From: Natronobeatus ordinarius
Lineage (GTDB): Archaea > Halobacteriota > Halobacteria > Halobacteriales > Natrialbaceae
Direction: 5' to 3'
Length of the DNA: 64,000 nucleotides
Assembly (NCBI RefSeq): GCF_024362485.1
Contig: NZ_CP101456.1
Span: 3,224,001 to 3,288,000, forward strand
Numbering within the stretch: position 1 is the stretch's first letter; every line of letters starts with the position of its first letter. The notes under the pieces are model-generated. The model saw nothing but the letters and a program-made list of their open reading frames with translations, did no database searches and had not been told where the DNA came from. Below are positions 34,209 through 43,670 of this stretch, piece by piece. The translations under genes were made by a program, and so were the position numbers.

Positions 34209-35021
34209 ATGACGACAGAGACCACCATCGCACTTGCACAGCTCGAGATCGAAGCGGGCGACGTCGAGGGCAACGTCGATCGCGCGCTCGCGGCCGTCTC
34301 CCGAGCCGCAGCGCGCGGGGCCGACCTCGTCTGCCTCCCGGAACTGTTCAACGTTGGGTACTTCGCGTTCGACCTCTACGACCGGTACGCCGAATCGCTC
34401 GACGGTGAGACGTTCACCCGACTGTCCGAGGCGGCGGCCGACCACGACGTCGCCGTCCTCGCGGGGAGCCTCGTCGAAGACCTCGCCGAGACGCGGGCGG
34501 AGACGCCGGCCGACGAGGGGTTCGCGAACACGGCCGCGCTGTTCGACTCGAGCGGCGAACGCCAGCTCGTCTACCGCAAACACCACCTGTTCGGCTACGA
34601 CTCGGTCGAGAACGAGCTCCTGGTCCCCGGCGAGCGCCTCGAGACGGCCGAGATCGGCGGCTTCACCGTTGGCGTGACGACGTGTTACGACCTCCGGTTT
34701 CCCGAACTCTACCGCGAGCTGGCCGACCGGGGCGTCGACCTCGTGCTCGTCCCGAGCGCGTGGCCGTATCCGCGGATCGAGCACTGGGAGACGCTCTCGC
34801 GGGCGCGGGCGATCGAGAACCAGTGTTACGTGGCGACGATCAACGGTTCGGCGACGTTCGAGGACGCGACGCTGCTCGGCCGATCGACCGTCTACGATCC
34901 CTGGGGCGTCGCGCTGGCCTCGAGCGGCGACGGGCCGGCGCTCGTGACGGCCGACCTCGACCCCGCGACGGTCGAGACGGTTCGTGAGGAGTTTCCGGCC
35001 CTCCGCGACCGCCGGCAGTGA
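34209..35021 (+). CDS. nitrilase-superfamily carbon-nitrogen hydrolase
   Basis: A 270-residue cytoplasmic enzyme that hydrolyses a non-peptide C-N bond. The catalytic triad is visible: Glu in VCLPELFN (near 43), Lys in VYRKHHLF (near 122) and Cys in VTTCYDLRFPELYR (near 159). RARAIENQCYVATING is the usual later motif. Relatives include omega-amidase, carbamoylases and deaminated-glutathione amidase; the sequence does not decide between them. It directly follows the SRPBCC gene. Confidence 0.9.
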   Translation: MTTETTIALAQLEIEAGDVEGNVDRALAAVSRAAARGADLVCLPELFNVGYFAFDLYDRYAESLDGETFTRLSEAAADHDVAVLAGSLVEDLAETRAETPADEGFANTAALFDSSGERQLVYRKHHLFGYDSVENELLVPGERLETAEIGGFTVGVTTCYDLRFPELYRELADRGVDLVLVPSAWPYPRIEHWETLSRARAIENQCYVATINGSATFEDATLLGRSTVYDPWGVALASSGDGPALVTADLDPATVETVREEFPALRDRRQ

Positions 35022-35458
35022 GTTGCGGCCATCCGTTCCGGACTCGCTGACCTTTTAACCATCGAGACCGAAGGGAAATCTGCCGGTAGACGGCGCTTTT
35101 CACGTCGCACACCGGCGAACCACGTCACTGGCCCGTCGCACCCGTCTCGAGCGCGGATCCGCACGCTCACCACCCGTCCCCCTCTCCTCGTCCACACCCG
35201 TTTCCGTTGTCCTGCCGTGAGAGCGCGTCAGCCGCCCGTCTGACGAAGACTTTTGAAAATCGCCACGAGAGGAACGAGTGTCTCAGATCGCCATCCGACA
35301 GTCGTCTCGGATCGCCACCCCACGGACGACTCCCATCGGAGGCAGGGTGTATCAGGCCGGTGGCGGTGCTGCTGGTCCCTTCCGCCGGACCCGTTTCGAG
35401 GTGTCACGAACGCTGACGTTAGGGAGGGTTATGCGTCTCCGTGGGGTACGACGGCCCC
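35022..35458. other. 437-base intergenic stretch without a recognised gene
   Basis: No frame on either strand shows the acidic haloarchaeal codon pattern, and no tRNA or repeat copy was found. CCTTTTAACC near 35050 and GGGTTATGCG near 35426-35435 are possible promoter elements; the latter lies just over 20 bases before the SDR start at 35459. Confidence 0.45.
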
Positions 35459-36199
35459 ATGGCTTCGACCGACGAACGCGTACTGGTTGCAGGTGCGAGC
35501 GGCGATACCGGGCGAGAGGTACTCGCGGTTCTCCGATCGAGCGATCTGACCGTCCGCGCGACGACGCGGTCACACGCCGACGTCGACGAACTGGAACGGC
35601 TCGGCGCCGACGAGATCGTCGTCGTCAACCTCTTCGAGTCGGCGGACGCAGTTCGGGCCGTCGAAGGGTGTGCGTTCGTCCTGTGTGCACTCGGTACGCC
35701 GCCCGGACCGCGCCACCTCGTCGGCGGCAAACTCGTCGATCGAACGGGTGTGATCAATCTCGTGACGGCCGCGGTGGGTGCAGACGTCGATCACTTCGTC
35801 TTCGAGAGCGCCATCGGCGTCGGGAACTCGAGCGGACGGATGGCGCTCCCCGGCCGGCTGCTCGTTCGCGCCACGCTCAACGCGAAGCAGGACGCCGAAA
35901 CGGCGCTGCGTCGATCGGGACTCGGATACACGATCGTCCGCCCTGGAAAACTGACCAACGATCCGCCGAGCGGCGAGGTGCTCGTGGGTGAAGGCGGCGA
36001 TACGCTCTCGGGCTCGATCCCGCGGGCCGACGTCGCACGGGTGATGGCCGCGGCCCCGTTCACCCCCGAAGCGCGGAATCGAACGCTCGAAGTCGTCAGC
36101 CGGGACGGCCTCCGCGGTCCACCGCGGAACGTCGTGGCGGTCGACTGGAACTACGACCGGCTCGGAATCGAGACCGAGCGCGGGCGACTCGAGCCGTGA
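35459..36199 (+). CDS. atypical SDR family NAD(P)-binding protein
   Basis: A 246-residue protein. VLVAGASGDTGREVLAVL at 8-25 is the NAD(P)-binding glycine motif (GASGxTG) of atypical short-chain dehydrogenases. ADAVRAVEGCAFVLCALGTPPG and TIVRPGKLTND are the NmrA/SDR_a5-like later motifs. The usual YxxxK catalytic pair is not evident, as in many atypical SDRs, so it may be a redox sensor, an isomerase or an oxidoreductase. The start at 35459 gives the standard N-terminus. Confidence 0.85.
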   Translation: MASTDERVLVAGASGDTGREVLAVLRSSDLTVRATTRSHADVDELERLGADEIVVVNLFESADAVRAVEGCAFVLCALGTPPGPRHLVGGKLVDRTGVINLVTAAVGADVDHFVFESAIGVGNSSGRMALPGRLLVRATLNAKQDAETALRRSGLGYTIVRPGKLTNDPPSGEVLVGEGGDTLSGSIPRADVARVMAAAPFTPEARNRTLEVVSRDGLRGPPRNVVAVDWNYDRLGIETERGRLEP

Positions 36200-36220
36200 T
36201 CGGTCAGTCGTCCAGTTTCC

Positions 36221-37105
36221 CTACTCGTGTGCGGTCAGCCAGTCGTACACGTCACCCCGTGATCCGGTTCGCACGCCGTCGTGGTCGGCGTGGTACCGTC
36301 GGTTCTCCTCGGCTCCCGACAGGGTCGGACTTCGCACGAGTCCACAGCCGACGAACACCTCGTCGGCGGTGCCGTAGCCGGTGTACCAGTTCGTCCCGTC
36401 GGGTGCCTCCTCGGGATCGAGGAGTTCGTAGAGCGGCTCCCCTTGCCGATAGCACTGCGCGGCGACGAACTGACACGGCGTCCCGGCCCCGCCCTGGTCA
36501 CAGCAGCACGCACACCAGCAGTTGCCGTGGAACGGCCCGGCCAGCCCGACGAAGGTTCGCACCCGGTCGAACCGATTCTCGGCGTCCATCCAGTAGCGCG
36601 CGCCGGTGACACCAAGCGAGTGGGCCACGACATCGATCTCGTCCGCGTCCGTGTACGCGAGTACCTCGGCGACGAACGACTCGAGTTCCTCGCGCATCGC
36701 CTCGTGAGTGCTCGTCTCGGCGCCGAAGGTGATCGCCCAGCAGTCGTCCCCCCGGTAGCCGCGTTCTGTGAGATCTTCGACGTGCCCCGTCCAGTCGCAG
36801 GCGTCCCGCCCGTTGCCGTGGACGAAGACGACGGGGACGTGCGCCGATCCCGGCTCGGTGTCCCAGTGCTCGTGTCCGCCCCACCCGCCGTACTCGCCGT
36901 CCGTCGACCACGGGAGGCGATCGTCGTCAGTCCGGCCCCACTCGCACGGGATTCCGTCCGCACCGCTCAGACTCCCCTTCCCTTCCGGATCGGCCGACCG
37001 ACCGTCCTGGTCGAACAGGCAGCCGCCAATTCCGCCGGCGACGCCGACGCTCCCGACGGATCGCAACACGTCGCGCCGTCGCACGCCCCGACTCGAGCCG
37101 CTCAT
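36221..37105 (-). CDS. Tat-exported alpha/beta hydrolase (lipase/esterase-like)
   Basis: A 294-residue predicted secreted enzyme. The signal has RRRDVLRSVGSVGVAGGIGGC (shown in part: RRRDVLRSVGSVGVAG), a twin-arginine motif with a lipobox-like GGC. VPVVFVHGNGRDACDW is the oxyanion-hole HG motif. DVVAHSLGVTGARYW contains the nucleophile elbow, written H-S-L-G in place of the usual G-x-S-x-G. A Cys-rich insert CWCACCCDQGGAGTPC follows and is unusual for a haloarchaeal protein; it may form disulfides outside the cell. Acid and His residues are plausible near the C-terminus (YHADHDGVR). Substrate unknown. Confidence 0.82.
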   Translation of the reverse strand: MSGSSRGVRRRDVLRSVGSVGVAGGIGGCLFDQDGRSADPEGKGSLSGADGIPCEWGRTDDDRLPWSTDGEYGGWGGHEHWDTEPGSAHVPVVFVHGNGRDACDWTGHVEDLTERGYRGDDCWAITFGAETSTHEAMREELESFVAEVLAYTDADEIDVVAHSLGVTGARYWMDAENRFDRVRTFVGLAGPFHGNCWCACCCDQGGAGTPCQFVAAQCYRQGEPLYELLDPEEAPDGTNWYTGYGTADEVFVGCGLVRSPTLSGAEENRRYHADHDGVRTGSRGDVYDWLTAHE

Positions 37106-37260
37106 AGGGCCCGTGAGTCCCCGAACGTCGTGTCCCCTGCCGTTGCACTTGCAACGATTGCCGCCGTGAGTGCAACGATTGCAACTGACGCGAGTGCGAT
37201 CCGGTCGAGAGTGTCTCGGCACCGATCGGATCCCACCTGTCGAGACGGTCACCCCCGGAA

Positions 37261-37268
37261 TTCTTAAT
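37261..37268 (+). promoter_or_regulatory. TATA-like box of the methylmalonyl-CoA mutase gene
   Basis: TTCTTAAT lies 25-32 bases before the ATG at 37293 and has the expected leaderless spacing. Confidence 0.45.
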
Positions 37269-37292
37269 GGGGAGTCCGGCAAATTTCGGGTC

Positions 37293-38996
37293 ATGTACGA
37301 CGACGAGGACCTGGCGGAGATTCGCGAGGCGACAGCCGAGTGGGAGACGGAGACGCTCGAACCCGTGCTCGACCGCTTCGGCGAACGACAGGACCGCTTC
37401 GCGACGATTTCGAACCTCGAGGTCGACCGCCTCTACACGCCCGAGGACGTGGCAGACCTCGACTACCTCGAGGACCTCGGCTTCCCGGGGGAAGAGCCGT
37501 ACACGCGCGGCCCGTATCCGACGATGTACCGCGGCCGGACGTGGACGATGCGCCAGTTCGCGGGTTTTGGCACCGCAGAAGAGACCAACGACCGCTTTCA
37601 CTACCTGATCGAGCAGGGCCAGACGGGGCTGTCGACGGCGTTCGACATGCCGACGTTGATGGGGCTCGACTCCGACGACCCGATGAGCATCGGCGAGGTC
37701 GGCAAGGAAGGCGTCGCAGTCGACACGCTGCGGGACATGGAGATCCTCTTCGACGGGATCGACGTCGGGGAGGTCTCGACCTCCTTTACGATCAACCCCT
37801 CCGCACCGGTCATCTACGCGATGTACGTCGCGCTGGCCGACCAGCAGGGCGTCCCCCGTGAAGCGGTCCGGGGCACCCTCCAGAACGATATGTTCAAGGA
37901 GTTTATCGCGCAGAAAGAGTGGGTGATTCCCCCGGAGCCCTCGCTCGATCTCGTCACCGACGTCGTCGAGTTCAGCACCGAGGAGACGCCGAAGTTCCAC
38001 CCGATCTCGATCTCGGGCTATCACATCCGTGAGGCCGGCTCGACGGCGATCCAGGAGCTCGCCTTTACCCTCGCCGACGGCTTCGGCTACGTCGAGGACG
38101 CGATCGAGCGCGGGCTGGACGTCGACGAGTTCGCGCCCCGACTCTCCTTTTTCTTCAACTGCCACAACTCCTTTTTCGAGGAGATCGCGAAGTTCCGGGC
38201 CGCCCGCCGCATCTACGCCCACGTGATGGACGAGTGGTACGACGCCGAGCTGGCCGAGTCCAAGCGCCTGAAGTTCCACACCCAGACGGCGGGCCAGTCG
38301 CTGACGGCCCAGCAGCCGATCAACAACGTCGCCCGGGTGACGATCCAGGCGCTCGCCGGCGTCCTCGGTGGCACCCAGAGCCTGCACACGAACAGCTTCG
38401 ACGAGGCGCTCGCGTTACCCAGTGAGAAGGCCGTCCGCGTCGCCCTGCGCACCCAGCAGCTCATCGCCGAGGAGTCCGGCGCGGCCGACATCGTCGACCC
38501 GCTCGGCGGCAGCTTCGCCGTCGAGGCGCTCACCGACGAGACCGAAACGCGCACGATGCGGTACCTCGAGCAGATCCGTGAGATGGGTGATGGCTCGGTC
38601 CGAGATGGCGTCCTCACCGGCATCGACGAGGGCTACTTCCTCCGTGAGATCCAGGAGGCTTCCTACGAATACCAGGAACGCGTCGAGCGCGGAGAGGAGG
38701 TCGTCGTCGGCGTCAACGAGTACACGATCGAGGAGGACACCAGCCCCGAGATCCTCCACGTCGACGAGGAGGCGACGACGAAACGACAGCTCGACCGGCT
38801 CGAGGCGGTCAAAGCCGAACGCGACGACGACGCCGTCGAGGAGTCGCTCGAGGCGCTTCGCGAGGCGATCGACCGCGGGGAGAACACGATGCCGTACATC
38901 GTCGACGCCGTCAAGACGTACGCGACGATGGGCGAGATCATGGCCGTCTTCGAGGACGTCTACGGCGCCTACACCGAACAGATCGGCCTCGCCTAG
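37293..38996 (+). CDS. methylmalonyl-CoA mutase, large (catalytic) subunit
   Basis: Adenosylcobalamin-dependent enzyme interconverting methylmalonyl-CoA and succinyl-CoA in propionate metabolism. The 567-residue protein is the substrate-binding TIM-barrel half only; haloarchaea encode the B12-binding subunit separately. Landmarks are YPTMYRGRTWTMRQFAGFG, the substrate-contact TGLSTAFDMPTLMG, HPISISGYHIREAG and QTAGQSLTAQQP-NNVAR. The C-terminal 60 residues are charged and helical. The start at 37293 was chosen because upstream in-frame sequence has no match to the family. A cobalamin operon lies 3 kb beyond the next gene. Confidence 0.95.
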   Translation: MYDDEDLAEIREATAEWETETLEPVLDRFGERQDRFATISNLEVDRLYTPEDVADLDYLEDLGFPGEEPYTRGPYPTMYRGRTWTMRQFAGFGTAEETNDRFHYLIEQGQTGLSTAFDMPTLMGLDSDDPMSIGEVGKEGVAVDTLRDMEILFDGIDVGEVSTSFTINPSAPVIYAMYVALADQQGVPREAVRGTLQNDMFKEFIAQKEWVIPPEPSLDLVTDVVEFSTEETPKFHPISISGYHIREAGSTAIQELAFTLADGFGYVEDAIERGLDVDEFAPRLSFFFNCHNSFFEEIAKFRAARRIYAHVMDEWYDAELAESKRLKFHTQTAGQSLTAQQPINNVARVTIQALAGVLGGTQSLHTNSFDEALALPSEKAVRVALRTQQLIAEESGAADIVDPLGGSFAVEALTDETETRTMRYLEQIREMGDGSVRDGVLTGIDEGYFLREIQEASYEYQERVERGEEVVVGVNEYTIEEDTSPEILHVDEEATTKRQLDRLEAVKAERDDDAVEESLEALREAIDRGENTMPYIVDAVKTYATMGEIMAVFEDVYGAYTEQIGLA

Positions 38997-39137
38997 GCGA
39001 GTACAGACTGTCCCGATGTGACACCGACTCGTTTTGCTCGACCGTCGCGGTACCGCGCCCGGTAAGTCACGCTCGTCGTCCCGACTCGAGTTGGGACTCG
39101 AAGCGAAACCGACAGACGAAGTGACCGTGATGGGAAC

Positions 39138-39144
39138 GTTTAAC
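39138..39144 (+). promoter_or_regulatory. TATA box of the acetyl-CoA synthetase gene
   Basis: GTTTAAC lies 23-29 bases before the ATG at 39167, supporting that start and a leaderless transcript. Confidence 0.5.
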
Positions 39145-39166
39145 TTTCGCATGGGCCTTGTCTCCG

Positions 39167-41158
39167 ATGACTATGACAGACCAATCCGAGGAGCCCGAGG
39201 TCGAACTCGAGGCACGGCTCGCAGAACAGGAGACGTTCGAGCCACCCGAGTCGTTCGTCGAGCAGGCGAACGTGACCGACGAGGGCATCTACGAGGAGTT
39301 CGAGGAAGCGTGGCCGGAGTGCTGGGAGGCGGCGGCCGACCTCCTCGAGTGGGACGAACCCTACGAGAACGTGCTCGAGGACGAGGACGCCCCGTTTTAC
39401 CGGTGGTTCACGGGCGGCAAACTGAACGCCTCGTACAACTGTCTCGATCGCCACGTCGAGAACGGTGCGAAGAACCGCGCGGCGATCCAGTGGGAGGGTG
39501 AACTCGGCGAGACGCGCACGTACACTTACGGCGAACTGTTGAACGAGGTCGAGGCGTTCGCCGCGGGACTCCGGGAACTCGGCGTCGAGGAAGACGACGT
39601 CGTGACGATGTACATGCCGATGATTCCCGAGTTGCCGATCGCGATGCTCGCGTGTGCGCGCATCGGTGCCCCTCACTCGGTGGTGTTCGCGGGCTTCTCC
39701 GCGGAAGCACTCGCGACCCGGATGAACGCATCCGACAGCGAGTACCTGATCACCTGTGACGGCTACTACCGCCGCGGGGACGCCCTGAACCACAAGGAGA
39801 AGTCGGACAAGGGACTCAGACAGGTCGATCACGACGTCACGACGGTCGTCGTCGATCGGCTCGGCGACGAGTTGAAACACTTCCTCGGAAAACACGCCCA
39901 CGACTACGACGAACTGGTCGCAGAACACGAGGGCGCGTCGGTCGAGCCCGTCTCACGGGACGCCGAGGACATGCTGTTCCTGATGTACACCTCCGGCACC
40001 ACGGGCCAGCCCAAGGGTGTGAAACACACCACCGCGGGCTATCTCGCCTACACGGCCTGGACGGGACAGGCGGTGCTCGACATCAAGCCGGAGGACACTT
40101 ACTGGTGTTCGGCCGACATCGGCTGGATCACCGGTCACTCCTACATCGTCTACGGGCCGCTCGCGCTCGGGACAACGACGCTGATGTACGAGGGCACCCC
40201 GGACTATCCCGAGAAGGACCGTTTCTGGGAACTCGTCGAGAAGTACCGCGTGGACACCTTCTACACGGCGCCGACGGCGATCCGCGCGTTCATGAAGTGG
40301 GGTGCAGAGTACCCCGAGGCCCACGACCTCTCCTCGCTGCGCCTGCTGGGAACGGTCGGCGAGCCGATCAATCCGCGCGCCTGGAAGTGGTACTACAAGC
40401 ACATCGGTGGCGAGGAGTGCCCGATCGTCGACACCTGGTGGCAGACCGAAACCGGCGGCCACATGATCACCACCCTTCCCGGCATCGGCGAGATGAAACC
40501 AGGCTCGGCCGGTCCCGGACTCCCCGGACTCGACGTCCGCGTCGTCGACGGCACCGGCGAGGAAGTCGACGCCGGACACGCCGGCTACCTCACGGTCAAC
40601 AACCCCTGGCCCGGAATGCTTCGCACCCTCTATCAGAACGACGAGCGGTTCGTCTCCGAGTACTGGCAGGAGTACTCCGACCCCGACGCCGACGAGTGGG
40701 TCTACTTCCCCGAGGACGGCGCGAAGATCGACGAGGACGGCTACATCACCGTGCTGGGTCGGGTCGACGACGTGATCAACGTCTCCGGCCACCGCCTGGG
40801 GACGATGGAACTCGAGAGTGCCATCGTCGCCACCGCGGGCGTCGCCGAGGCCGCCGTCGTCGGCGGCGACCACGAACTCAAGGGCGAGGCCGTCTACGCC
40901 TACGTCATCCTCGAGGACGGCCAGGAGCCGACCGACGCGATGCGCGAGCGCATCGTCGACAACGTGGTCGAGGGCATCGGCCCGATCGCCAAACCCGAGG
41001 ACGTGATCTTCACGCCCGAACTACCGAAGACGCGCTCGGGCAAGATCATGCGTCGCCTGCTCGAGGACATTGCATCAGGGAACGAACTCGGTAACACCTC
41101 GACGCTTCGCAACCCCGACGTCGTCGAGGACATCCAGCAGCAGGTCCAGGACGACTGA
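39167..41158 (+). CDS. acs: acetyl-CoA synthetase (AMP-forming)
   Basis: Activates acetate (or a similar short acid) to acetyl-CoA through an acetyl-AMP intermediate. The 663-residue cytoplasmic protein has the adenylate-forming core motifs: MYTSGTTGQPKGVKHT (A3 loop), DTWWQTETGGHM, VLGRVDDVINVSGHRLGT (hinge and A8) and PKTRSGKIMRRLL, which carries the regulatory acetylation-type Lys. ATGs at 39167 and 39173 are both possible; TATA spacing favours 39167. It follows the mutase gene, so acetate and propionate handling may be linked. Substrate range (acetate versus propionate) cannot be read. Confidence 0.94.
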   Translation: MTMTDQSEEPEVELEARLAEQETFEPPESFVEQANVTDEGIYEEFEEAWPECWEAAADLLEWDEPYENVLEDEDAPFYRWFTGGKLNASYNCLDRHVENGAKNRAAIQWEGELGETRTYTYGELLNEVEAFAAGLRELGVEEDDVVTMYMPMIPELPIAMLACARIGAPHSVVFAGFSAEALATRMNASDSEYLITCDGYYRRGDALNHKEKSDKGLRQVDHDVTTVVVDRLGDELKHFLGKHAHDYDELVAEHEGASVEPVSRDAEDMLFLMYTSGTTGQPKGVKHTTAGYLAYTAWTGQAVLDIKPEDTYWCSADIGWITGHSYIVYGPLALGTTTLMYEGTPDYPEKDRFWELVEKYRVDTFYTAPTAIRAFMKWGAEYPEAHDLSSLRLLGTVGEPINPRAWKWYYKHIGGEECPIVDTWWQTETGGHMITTLPGIGEMKPGSAGPGLPGLDVRVVDGTGEEVDAGHAGYLTVNNPWPGMLRTLYQNDERFVSEYWQEYSDPDADEWVYFPEDGAKIDEDGYITVLGRVDDVINVSGHRLGTMELESAIVATAGVAEAAVVGGDHELKGEAVYAYVILEDGQEPTDAMRERIVDNVVEGIGPIAKPEDVIFTPELPKTRSGKIMRRLLEDIASGNELGNTSTLRNPDVVEDIQQQVQDD

Positions 41159-41238
41159 CGACACCCATCGAACCCCGTTTCTAGTTCGGCCACGGGACGT
41201 CGCGGGCACACCGGAACTGACGTTCAGCCGGTCGCTAC

Positions 41239-41499
41239 TCAGATCGTCCCGTCGTCGAACCTCGAGACGGCCGTCAGGACGAGTAAAAGCGTCGCGAGGA
41301 ACGTCCCCACGGCCACGACGCCGTACAGCGCGAGTGACGTCGGTGTGACGGTGAACGTGATCGACAGCACCGTCACCTCCTCGAGTCCCGTTCGGTCCGA
41401 AAGCGCGTAGCCAAGCGCGGCCCCGGAGAGGCCGGCCACGGCAACGATCGTGAGGAAGCCACCGACAACGACGTGGCGTCCGGACTGGTCGTCGGTCAC
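41239..41499 (-). CDS. small two-helix membrane protein (possibly DUF7520)
   Basis: An 86-residue membrane protein starting MTDDQSGRHVVVGGFLTIVAVAG. Hydrophobic helices span about 11-31 and 57-78, with a short exterior loop and a C-terminal SRFDDGTI. The layout (two helices, PTSLALYGVVAVG before the second) resembles the haloarchaeal DUF7520 family, but the match is tentative. Function unknown. Confidence 0.6.
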   Translation of the reverse strand: MTDDQSGRHVVVGGFLTIVAVAGLSGAALGYALSDRTGLEEVTVLSITFTVTPTSLALYGVVAVGTFLATLLLVLTAVSRFDDGTI

Positions 41500-41905
41500 G
41501 GTCGAGCCTTTGGGGGCTCGAGACGAGTACGTTGTGCTTCGACAGCTTCCACGGTCTCGAATCCGTCCGTCCGTCGCTTCAGTGTGAGAGACAGTCAGGC
41601 CAACGTTGAAGACGCCTCGAGAACAAACTCAGCCTGCACCGAAAGGTGTAGAGTATGTGGGGATCACCACCTACCACCAGCCCACATACTCGCTTCCGTA
41701 TTCGGAAGCAGGCTAACGTTTTTCCAGGGACGTATAAATGATTGTGGCCGGTGGTCGTTACCCAAGGCCTCCGTTCGTGGCGATTACCACACTCGAATCG
41801 TTCGGCATGGGCGAAGTGTGGTGATATTCAGGGAGAAATCGAACGCGGTCGCGAGTCGGTCAGCGTGCGGGACGCGTCGGGGAGTCGTTTCGGAGGAACG
41901 GGCAG
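41500..41905. other. 406-base gene-free stretch rich in DNA hairpins
   Basis: No gene is supported. It contains AGTATGTGGG / CCCACATACT (41652-41690, 19-base loop) and GCTTCCG-TATT-CGGAAGC (41692-41709), the latter followed by a GTTTTT run near 41718. There is also a looser pair, ATTACCACACTCG / CGAAGTGTGGTGAT, near 41783-41826. A TATA-like GTATAAATG is at 41732. This could be a terminator array, a small RNA gene or a remnant of a mobile element. Confidence 0.55.
41692..41709. terminator. hairpin with T run (possible terminator)
   Basis: A perfect 7-bp stem with a TATT loop, followed on the plus strand by GTTTTT about 9 bases later. It lies downstream of the cobalamin operon (minus strand) but the T run is on the plus strand, so its function is uncertain. 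Confidence 0.3.
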
Positions 41906-42664
41906 TCACCGTCGAGCGTCGCCGTCGAGTCGCGGCCGAAACACCTCGGCGCGGGCGTCCGTGGAGACGCCGTAGGCCGCGTCCGCGACGGTGTCGGGAA
42001 TCGTCGCCTCTGTCTCATCGTACCGGGAATCCAGTGCCGCCTGCAGGGCCTCCCGGACGCAGGCTCGAGTCGCCGCGCCGACGGGCGTCGCACTGCCGGA
42101 GTACGTCTCGCGAGGGCCGTCGGGATCGTGGCCGACGACGATCGCGTCGGTCGTCGTTCCGGGGAAGCCCGTCGTCTCGAGCAGGGTCGTCGCCTTCGCC
42201 TCCGCGGTGACGGCGATCAGGTTCGCCAGCGCGCCAGCCTCGAGCGATCGACTCGTCCCGACGACGAGGTTCACGGTCCCGACAGGTCCGTCGGCGTCGC
42301 TCTGTTCTACGGTTCGCCCGTCGGGTAGTTCGCCGCCTGTCGGGTCCATCGGGAGCGCCGCGGGGTTCGAGACGCCGGCCGTCGCGTAGACCGTCACCGG
42401 GCCACAGCGGGCCCCGCGAGCGTGCTCGAGGTCGACCCCCGTCAGGAGCGTCGGCCCGGGCTCGTCGAAGCCTGCGCGCTCGAGGCGGGCGGGAACGTAC
42501 GCGTCGAGGTCGGCACACTCCCAGCCCTCGGGGACGGAGACGTTGTACGCGCAGTCGGCCGTCCAGCGGCCGCCGTTCCAGCCCGTCGAGAGCCACTCGG
42601 TTCCCGGCCGGCGAACGCTGAGGACGCCGTCGACGCGCCTCGCCGCGAACCCGTCACCGCCCAT
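41906..42664 (-). CDS. cbiZ: adenosylcobinamide amidohydrolase CbiZ
   Basis: Cleaves the aminopropanol side chain of adenosylcobinamide (and some cobamides) to give adenosylcobyric acid, the archaeal route for salvaging cobinamide. The 252-residue protein has the CbiZ core: LLTGVDLEHARGARCGPVTVYATAGVSNPA and GTVNLVVGTSRSLEAGALANLIAVTAEAKAT (shown in short pieces: GTVNLVVG, EAGALANL). No membrane segment. It is the last gene of the seven-gene operon and overlaps the end of cobD by 11 bases. Confidence 0.92.
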   Translation of the reverse strand: MGGDGFAARRVDGVLSVRRPGTEWLSTGWNGGRWTADCAYNVSVPEGWECADLDAYVPARLERAGFDEPGPTLLTGVDLEHARGARCGPVTVYATAGVSNPAALPMDPTGGELPDGRTVEQSDADGPVGTVNLVVGTSRSLEAGALANLIAVTAEAKATTLLETTGFPGTTTDAIVVGHDPDGPRETYSGSATPVGAATRACVREALQAALDSRYDETEATIPDTVADAAYGVSTDARAEVFRPRLDGDARR

Positions 42665-43670
42665 CGCACAGCACCTCGAGCAGCCGGTCGTTCGCCTCGC
42701 GATCGTTGACAGCGATCCGAACGTGTGAGTCGAGTCCGCGGAAGGTCCGGGCGTCCCGGAGGGCGATTCCCGCCGCCCGCGAGCGCTCGAGCAACTCGTC
42801 GACGTCGCCGTCGACCGCGAGCAGGAGGTACGGCGCGTCCGAGGGGGAGACCTCGAACGAGGGGTCGGCCTCGAGCGCCTCTGACAGTCGGGCGCGCTCT
42901 CGAGCGACGCGCTCGCGCGTCTCGCGGACGAACGCCGGCTGGCGCATGCAGTAGGCGCCGACGCGTGCGGCGGGCGTCCCGAGGTTCCAGGCCGGACGAG
43001 CGATCGCGAGCGCTCTCCCCAGGTCGCCGGTTGCGACGGCGAAGCCCGCCCGCAGGCCGGGCAGGCCGAACAGCTTCGTGAGCGAGCGGGCGACGACGAC
43101 GCCCTCGCGGCCGGCCATCGACGGCTGGTCGGTAAACCCGAGGAACGCCTCGTCGACGAGCAGCGTCGTCCCGGCCTCGAGACAGCGGTCGGCGAACGCT
43201 ACGAGCCGATCTGGATCGGCCGCTTCGCCCGTCGGGTTGTTGGGCGTGCAGACGACCGCGAGTCGGTAGCGAGCTGGATCGGTGTCGAGTAGCTCGTCGT
43301 GTCTAAAAAAACGCGGCGTCGCTCCCTGTAGCCGCACCTCGCGGGCGTACTCGCCGAAGCTCGGATACGGGAGCAGGACCTCGTCGCCGGGCTCGAGGGT
43401 CGCCTCGAGCGCGAGTCGGATCGCGGCGAGTCCACCGGGGGTGGGGATCACGTCCGCCGCATCGCAGCCGACGTACTCGGCGGCGGCCGCGCGGTAGTCC
43501 GGATAGTCGTCGTCGGGGTAGCGTCGCGAAGCCTCGAGCGCGTCGGCGTAGACCGCCTCGACGCCGTCCGGTATCCGGGGATTGATATTGGCGCTGAAGT
43601 CGAGCACCGACGGATCTGATTCGCCGCCGTGAGGGACCCGCCCACCCGCGCGGATGGCCTCAGGTTCCAT
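42654..43670 (-). CDS. cobD: threonine-phosphate decarboxylase CobD (PLP-dependent)
   Basis: Makes (R)-1-amino-2-propanol phosphate, the linker between the corrin ring and the nucleotide loop. The 338-residue protein is a fold-type I aminotransferase relative. [14 protein letters not shown] is the family N-terminus, TPNNPTG and VDEAFLGF are PLP-site motifs, and [15 protein letters not shown] carries the Schiff-base Lys. It starts at 43670 within an 11-base overlap with cobT. Class I aminotransferases look similar, but the operon context supports CobD. Confidence 0.92.
   Translation of the reverse strand: MEPEAIRAGGRVPHGGESDPSVLDFSANINPRIPDGVEAVYADALEASRRYPDDDYPDYRAAAAEYVGCDAADVIPTPGGLAAIRLALEATLEPGDEVLLPYPSFGEYAREVRLQGATPRFFRHDELLDTDPARYRLAVVCTPNNPTGEAADPDRLVAFADRCLEAGTTLLVDEAFLGFTDQPSMAGREGVVVARSLTKLFGLPGLRAGFAVATGDLGRALAIARPAWNLGTPAARVGAYCMRQPAFVRETRERVARERARLSEALEADPSFEVSPSDAPYLLLAVDGDVDELLERSRAAGIALRDARTFRGLDSHVRIAVNDREANDRLLEVLCDGR

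Noticed and set aside
41500-41905. Cobalamin riboswitch near the B12 operon
   Set aside because: The hairpins lie downstream of the operon, no B12-box-like sequence was seen, and cobalamin riboswitches are not established in haloarchaea.
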